From contig NW_020290034.1 of the NCBI RefSeq assembly GCF_003144195.1, forward strand, positions 1 to 64,000: a stretch of 64,000 bases of DNA, in the 5' to 3' direction. The position numbers and the translations under genes were made by a program. This document shows, one piece after another, positions 58,547-64,000 of this stretch. The notes below the pieces were generated by a model. The model made no database searches, was not told the DNA's origin, and saw only the letters and a program-made list of their open reading frames with translations. The DNA comes from Ceraceosorus guamensis (taxonomy: Eukaryota; Basidiomycota; Exobasidiomycetes; Ceraceosorales; Ceraceosoraceae). How positions within the stretch are numbered: the first letter of the stretch is position 1; each line of letters begins with the position of its first letter.

Positions 58547-60912
58547 GGCGAAAGGTGTTGCGGGTGGGATCAATCTTCGCCGAGGTGAGGGGAGGGGGCG
58601 TCCGACTTAGGTGGGATGACATGTGGGGGGTTTGGGATATCGGCGCTTAGACGGATCGTTTTAAAGGTTCGTCGACACATTCGTCAATCACACCGAGAGG
58701 ATGCTGAGCAGCCGCATCGTCCCACACACAGCCAAGCAGATGCGCGGAAGGAAGCTGTATATCCGAGACAAGCGCTCACGGTGTAGCCGAGCAGATTCAA
58801 CACCATTCTGCTAAGCTCCGGCACTGTCGCCAGCAGGTAGAGCAAGCACGATCCCTTGATTATCATCTTACGCTTTGGCTCCATGCATCAGCATTTTTGC
58901 ATGATAGCGGCTGCAGACGGAGTCGCAAAGGACGCAAATGACTTTTTAGCCGTCAAGTATATGCCGACGGGAGGGATGACATCCAGCGATTCAGACTCGA
59001 CTCGACTCGACTGTGACTCGTGAATCACATGTCGAGCACGGTCCGCTTTCTGCTGCTGCAGACTCGCGACTATTCATGCTGATGTTGCATGAAACGCATG
59101 CATGCACCGCGCGTATGCCAGAGCGATCCGTCACTCATCTGCTGCAGTCATGTCAGCCTCAAATCAGGATTCCGACGGGTTGAGAGCGCTGGTCTCGGGA
59201 ACACGACGCGTGTCTCCGGCGTTCATGTTTCTCTTCCTTGGGCATTGATTGCTTTGCCGAAGAGCCGCTACGATTATTCTTGATTACACCTACTCTGTAC
59301 CGGTACACGATCCAAATGGTCACATGCCCCATCATTCGCATATATGTTCACCATATCCTGCAAGGTCGAGACGTGCGATCACGACGGGAGTCTTCCTGAG
59401 CCTCTATTTCGTGCAGAGGCTGCCCTCTCTGGCCCACGGCTGGAGCACAGATGAGGGGTAAGCACCGCTCCTTTGACCGGCATATCACCGAAGCACGACA
59501 TGTGGTGTACAACAGCATGTAATGACTCGCCACGCGAAGCCTGCATGACAGGCCGTCAGACGCAGAAACAAAACGCAAGGGATACAAGCCCAGTGCCCGC
59601 TGCTCGCATGAAAGGGTAGGCTGCTTCCGGTGTGAGCCTCGTCCAGGAGCAGCAGAAATAAGAAGCAAGGAGAGCCTTCCTAGCTTTGTGACCCCAGGGC
59701 TTGCTTGCTGCATACTCGTCCACAGCATCAGCTCCGATCGAGCGCACGTACAAGATAAAAGATGCGGACCGAAATCCTGTCAGAATGCAGGCACGCCGCC
59801 GCCGCGGCACTTCCATCTCGTCGGCTGTTGCGCGTGGTGTAGCTGAATCCGGCACGCCGCGGCTGTCACAACGAGGCTCATCACGCGTGGCTTACTCGAA
59901 TGCTGACACCCCTTCGGGCCTAAGCGCGGGCTGACGCGGCAATTTGTGACTGCAACGCGGAGATAGCGCGAAATGCGGCCGAAGTCAAGAGCGACACACA
60001 ACATCAGACTCACGACTTTTTAGATTCCACTCGCGACTCTCTCACTTGCGCGACTTGTGACTCGACTGTAATTTCCTCGTCTTGAATGGATCCGCAGACG
60101 TGGATCCCTGGTCATCACTTCTAAATTCATGGCGGTCGTCCATCAAGGGGCTCGCATCTTGGCGCATACAACAGAAGAAGGATAAGCAGGCGCAACACAG
60201 GTCCGGCAGTCCTCTGATGGTGCGCGCAGTGGATAGAAGCCAGCTTCGAGGCTGATGGAAGGGCCATGCTTACAGCGACGAGACTCGCGGTTAGGCCTCA
60301 TAAGCTGGCATCAGCCTTTCATCAAGACAACGCCAGAGGCTTCGTCGATCCAATGCGGGTGCTCTGTGTAGCGCGCAAGGCTCGTCTAATTGAGCAATCT
60401 TGGCATCGCCGAAAACCCGTCGAGGCTTGAGGCAAAAGCTACTTCATTGTCGCCGTCAAGCTTCAAGGCTTACTCGCTGCGCAGTGAGCACGGATGCATG
60501 CGCTAGAGTAATCGCGATCGCAGGTGCCAGCTTGGGCGGGAGACACGTTTGGTCTGGCCGGGTGATCAGAGTGGCGAGAGAGTGACGGCTTACGTTTTGC
60601 TTTTACAACGGCGAGACGTCGTGCTACGTTAGTGGTCAACTCACCAGGCGCGCCCATTCTGTTTGCGCCAATCGTCGCTCGCATGTAAGCGTTGGCGACT
60701 TGGAGATTTGCGTAGGCTACGAGCGCATTTGCCATCTGATACGCAAGCTCGGGATCCATTACCCTTGCTATGCATGCGATGTCTTCGTGGCGTCTTTCTA
60801 TCGCCACCCTGATGCGACATGGGCTGAAAGTCACGCACAATCATCACTGTTCGGAGCTTTGCTGCCCTTGGAGAGTGGGGATGAAGGATTGGAATCAATG
60901 ACACGCCCCCCC

Positions 60913-60913
<1 letters not shown>

Positions 60914-60960
<47 letters not shown>
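60914..60960. repeat. 47-base uninterrupted C homopolymer
   Basis: Forty-seven C in a row follow a 7-C run and a single T at 60913. The true length may differ from the assembly because such tracts are hard to sequence. On the minus strand it is a long G run with quadruplex potential. It lies about 690 bp upstream of the PQ-loop gene start. Confidence 0.9.
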
Positions 60961-61316
60961 TGGTGTCTTGGCCCCCCACCACGTGCAACATCGTGCAATC
61001 AGAACAGAAGTCCCAATCAAGATCTCGCACGCCAAATTGTGTGCCCTTCTTGCGCTGTTGACCGCGAGCCGCCAGCAAGTGTAAGTCCTGATGAGTATTT
61101 CTGGACCTATAGACCCGCCACTTTCGTGACTCGACTGAAATACGCTTCGTGGATGGAGCGGCTTTGTGTTCGTGGTTCAAAATACAAAGCCGACTACCGG
61201 CATCACGTGCACGATCGCCTAGCCAAGAAGACCGCGTGTACGGCAAGTACGTCCAGCAAGAGGTGCATATATGATAAGCCATTCACGTTCACGATGATTC
61301 AGGTTTATTTCGGTTG

Positions 61317-61340
61317 GATTCTTGATTCTTGATTCTTGAT
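61317..61340. repeat. GATTCTT tandem repeat, 3.4 copies
   Basis: Perfect 7-bp units, three full copies plus GAT, about 300 bp upstream of the PQ-loop gene start. Confidence 0.8.
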
Positions 61341-61646
61341 CGGTGATCGCCCCGTTCATGATTTTGAACAGAAGACAGCTGCGTCCAAACTCTCTTGCCA
61401 AGTATCGAGTCACATCTTTCCGACCACAAACTCACGCACACGCCTGCAGCATTCAGCTTGTGTAGCGCAGGCCAATCGCGATGTCGCCGAATCCCTGACT
61501 ATCCTCGAGGGTGTTGTCGCTTTGCGACCTACACAAAGGCTCAAAAGCAGCACTTCGACCGGAACGATACAGAATCGAAAGCGTATCAAGACCAAGCTCG
61601 TCCTTCTCTTGCCTCGCCTGCGTCACCGGACTCTTTTGTGTGTGTC

Positions 61647-62902
61647 ATGTCAGACTCCAGCAACGAAGTACTGGTCAACGTATTTGGCACTTTGGGCGCG
61701 GTGAGCAGTGCCAGGCATCACCTCGTCCGTACACTCAACCACTCACAGACATCGCTCGCCATTCTTTCATCACAGGTCCTCTGGTCTGTTCAGCTCCTGC
61801 CTCAAATGTGAGCAAGGCGCGCTTGGATGGCGTCTACCGAAATTTGTATGGACTCGTCATCTGATCGCTTGACTGCGAGTTTGCGCAGCTACCTCAATCA
61901 TCGCCGGCGTCAAGTGCAGGGAGTCCAGCCATCCTTCATGATGCTATGGGCCGTCAGCGGGCTCGCGCTTGGCGTGCACAATGTGCTGGCCAATGTCAAC
62001 AGTGCGTGTCCGCCGAATATTGGACGGAATGAGTGCTGACCGTGCGAGATCTTCGTACAGTTGCATTACAGGTTCAAGCTCAAATTCTAACCGCACTTTC
62101 CCTAAGTGTGTTGGTAGTCGAGACTAGCGCAGATAACAGGCTGCCCACCGCTCATCGCCCGGCTCCCCCATTCTTTGCAGTTACCTGGGCGCAAATCATG
62201 TACTTTGAACACGTGAGGCAGTATGTTCTTCTGCGCTTGCAAAGGCCTTCCCCCGAACTGACATATAGATGATGCCGGAACTCACAGCAATGGAGCAAGC
62301 TCCGCACATGTCTCATCACCTCCAGTCTTGCATTCGCCTTTGCCGGAGTCGAAGCAGCGCTCATTGCAGGATTGAGGGTCAGTCCCGATCACCCGGATGC
62401 AATGCCTCACTCTCACACAAACTTCATTCGCCTTCCGCCTGACAGTATGGCCTGACGCAGGGACCTCCTCGCTGGTTCCTCACCTTTATGGCCATCCTCG
62501 CAGCAGTAGGTCTGGCACTCGGCGTCCTGCGAGAATATGTGGACATTCTCCGCACGCAGTCGACCCAAGATCTCAGTCTCATCTTCGTCTACCTAGATGC
62601 GGGGGGAGATTTGACGAGCTTGATCAGCGGTGCGTTGGCACGTCGAGAGCATGCGCAGTGTACAAGGCGGCTCATCTCCGCTTGACCGCACAGTTGCGCT
62701 AGCATCGCCCTTGTCCATCGAGTCCATTGTGATTTACGCATCGGAGCTTTTGCTGTGGATAGGCATCATGATCTTGGCAGTGTGGTTCGGGCCTATGAAG
62801 AGGTGGAGACATCGGAAGGCAACAAAGTCTCACAGCGTGAATATCGGCATCGAACAGCATGTAGAAGATGCAGAGACCACACAAGCAGCAGAATTGACAT
62901 GA
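61647..62902 (+). CDS. PQ-loop repeat membrane protein
   Basis: Eight exons (61647-61700, 61776-61807, 61889-62001, 62061-62105, 62181-62212, 62288-62377, 62446-62629, 62694-62902; introns 59-81 bp) encode 252 residues. The first PQ-loop is VLWSVQLLPQIYLNHRRRQV (Pro27-Gln28). The second loop, REYVDILRTQSTQDLSLIF, keeps the STQDLSL part but lacks the Pro-Gln pair. About seven membrane helices are visible, then a hydrophilic tail. PQ-loop proteins are SWEET-like carriers, many exporting amino acids or cystine from vacuoles; the substrate here is unknown. All seven junctions restore frame and family sequence, and two coding exons are only 32 nt. The 18-residue first exon (MSDSSNEVLVNVFGTLGA) fits typical N-termini. 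Confidence 0.87.
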
Positions 62903-63871
62903 ATGAGTGCTGGCCCTATATTCTTGATTACGAGTCGCCGATTATACCGCGGCGACTATGACCATGGCAGAAGTGAACCATTTGCTGCGCCCAGTGATTG
63001 ATGCGGTCCCGGCCGCTAGGAAATTTGAAACCATGATACATGAGTCACAGCTATTATATAGTGCCAGGCATTTCATCAGCCATCAATGCAGAGCGGCAGT
63101 CCGATCCGCACTCGATTTGGGCGCATGCACCAATCATGCCATCAATCCCCCGACCCTGCCGTTCGCTGTATATGAGTCAAGATTGTCTTTGGGGCTGCTT
63201 CTCGTCTAACCACACAATCACACAATCCCTTACGCCCAGCTTGTATGGAAGGGATTCGGCATTCGCAGTCCATGAGTAGGCCAATCCGAGGCTCTGCTGC
63301 GTGCGCCAACGAATGCCATGATTGTCATCGCATCAGTAGAGTCTGTTGAGTATTGCGATCACGCCCCAACTCTTCGAAGCAGATGAACAGAAGTGCACAG
63401 TAGAAGAAGCTTGTGCCTGTGCCACGTCTCAAAGCAACGCGCCCAGTGAATGGCCCGGCCGCTGCGCTACTGTCACTTGTTGGCAAGCTAGCGTTAGTGT
63501 TGGTGAGGTAAGGCTTGCCCGGCTAGAAGTAGCGTCATGCGGGCTGTCGCGCCGAGCAAGCATGGTATGAGCTCAAAAGATACGTGTATAGCGCTGTTCC
63601 CACGATTGTGCTCTCTTGTCACAAGCATTGCAATTGCTGGGTACGATGCGGAGACAGTCTTCCAAGAGGGGTGAGACCTCAAATAAGCATGATGTTACAT
63701 GAAGAGGAACTGTAAAGGACGGCGAGGTTCTGGTTTTGAAGCAGCAAGCGAACGCGGCATGATGGAAAGGATTGAAGGTGTATTGTGGACGTGAAACGGT
63801 AAATGGGCATAGGGACACCTTCGGAATGAAGCGCAAGATTCAGATGAGCTTGCGCGAGGAGGCTGAGCCTG
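62903..63871. other. Intergenic region at the right end
   Basis: About 970 bp downstream of the PQ-loop gene with no recognised gene. Short frames on both strands have no protein-like composition. Confidence 0.4.
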
Positions 63872-64000
63872 CTAAGGTGTTCCATTGAGAGATTCAAGGA
63901 GCAGCGCAGCGCGAGGTGAGGGCATTTGCTTCAGATTGAGGAGCGTGCTAGATGCTGCCACGGTGTGCCATGAGGTAGGCACCCAAGCCACCTTGGGGTC
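63872..64000 (-). CDS. Possible 3' end of a minus-strand gene running off the right edge
   Basis: Two minus-strand frames are open to the window edge. One gives 42 residues with a stop at 63872 (begins DPKVAWVPTSWHTVAAS). The other gives a shorter end, PQGGLGAYLMAHRGSI, with its stop at 63948; it reads like the end of a membrane protein. Only one, or neither, can be real. Sequence beyond the edge is needed to choose, so this is a weak call. Confidence 0.25.
   Translation of the reverse strand, partial: DPKVAWVPTSWHTVAASSTLLNLKQMPSPRAALLLESLNGTP

Larger units (their letters stand above)
58547..61646. other. 3.1 kb gene-poor divergent intergenic region (MFS exporter / PQ-loop protein)
   Basis: No gene was recognised. 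Contains three GACTC units near 58996-59010 followed by TGACTCGTGAATCAC, CGCATGCATGCACC at 59097-59106, a run of CTCACGAC/ACTCGCGAC/TTGTGACTCG words at 60008-60070, a 47-base C tract and a 7-bp tandem repeat. A long Arg/His/Gly frame over the C tract is an artefact of the homopolymer. Confidence 0.45.

Noticed and set aside
60641-61332. Overlapping ~210-residue frames on both strands across the C tract
   Set aside because: They stay open only because the homopolymer encodes poly-Pro or poly-Gly; the flanks are not protein-like.
1-64000. Transposons, LTR or virus-like elements, CRISPR arrays, tRNA or rRNA genes
   Set aside because: No terminal repeats, transposase or polymerase motifs, repeat-spacer arrays or tRNA box B sequences in context were found by eye; short degenerate copies could have been missed.

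Overview
The window reads as nuclear DNA of a basidiomycete fungus, most likely a smut-type fungus (Ustilaginomycotina). The reasons are: compact genes with many short GT-AG introns (about 57-208 bp); very long Ser/Ala/Pro-rich proteins; an HMG-box factor resembling the smut pheromone response factor Prf1; a linoleate diol synthase of the kind known from Ustilago (Ssp1); and intergenic DNA full of short CGTGA/TCACG words. The species cannot be named from this sequence. All exon models below were built by hand from splice signals and reading-frame continuity.

Layout, left to right. 1-836 (-): N-terminal part of a low-complexity protein running off the edge. 1847-2605 (+): mitochondrial ribosomal protein bL28m. 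3198-5868 (-): HMG-box transcription factor, Prf1-like. 5.3 kb without a recognisable gene, containing one perfect match to the smut pheromone response element. 11194-16888 (+): translation factor eIF4G. 17962-23057 (-): 1670-residue disordered protein with a C-terminal cluster of EB1-binding-like motifs. 5.3 kb without a gene. 28356-32323 (+): Zn2Cys6 regulator. 32741-35365 (-): methyltransferase-like protein. 36961-38156 (-): protein with a Spo12-like C-terminus. 39416-41891 (-): DUF2235 hydrolase. 44973-48591 (+): linoleate diol synthase / psi-producing oxygenase. 48787-49283 (-): small conserved-looking membrane protein. 50259-52507 (-): cytosolic asparaginyl-tRNA synthetase. 53213-54571 (+): Rab geranylgeranyltransferase beta subunit. 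54748-56061 (-): mitochondrial Bax-inhibitor-like GHITM protein. 56618-58546 (-): 14-helix MFS exporter. 61647-62902 (+): PQ-loop membrane protein. The right edge may hold the 3' end of another minus-strand gene.

Most genes are housekeeping functions (mitochondrial and cytosolic translation, Rab prenylation, mitochondrial membrane upkeep) mixed with regulators (HMG box, Zn2Cys6, Spo12-like). No operon-like system, secondary-metabolite cluster, transposon or virus-like element was recognised. The most suggestive neighbourhoods are the HMG factor with a pheromone-response site in its long upstream region, and the divergent pair of a GxSxG hydrolase and a fatty-acid dioxygenase sharing a 3.1 kb upstream region. 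The intergenic DNA carries two dispersed word families (CGTGA/TCACG and TGCATGCA), small tandem repeats and a 47-base C homopolymer.
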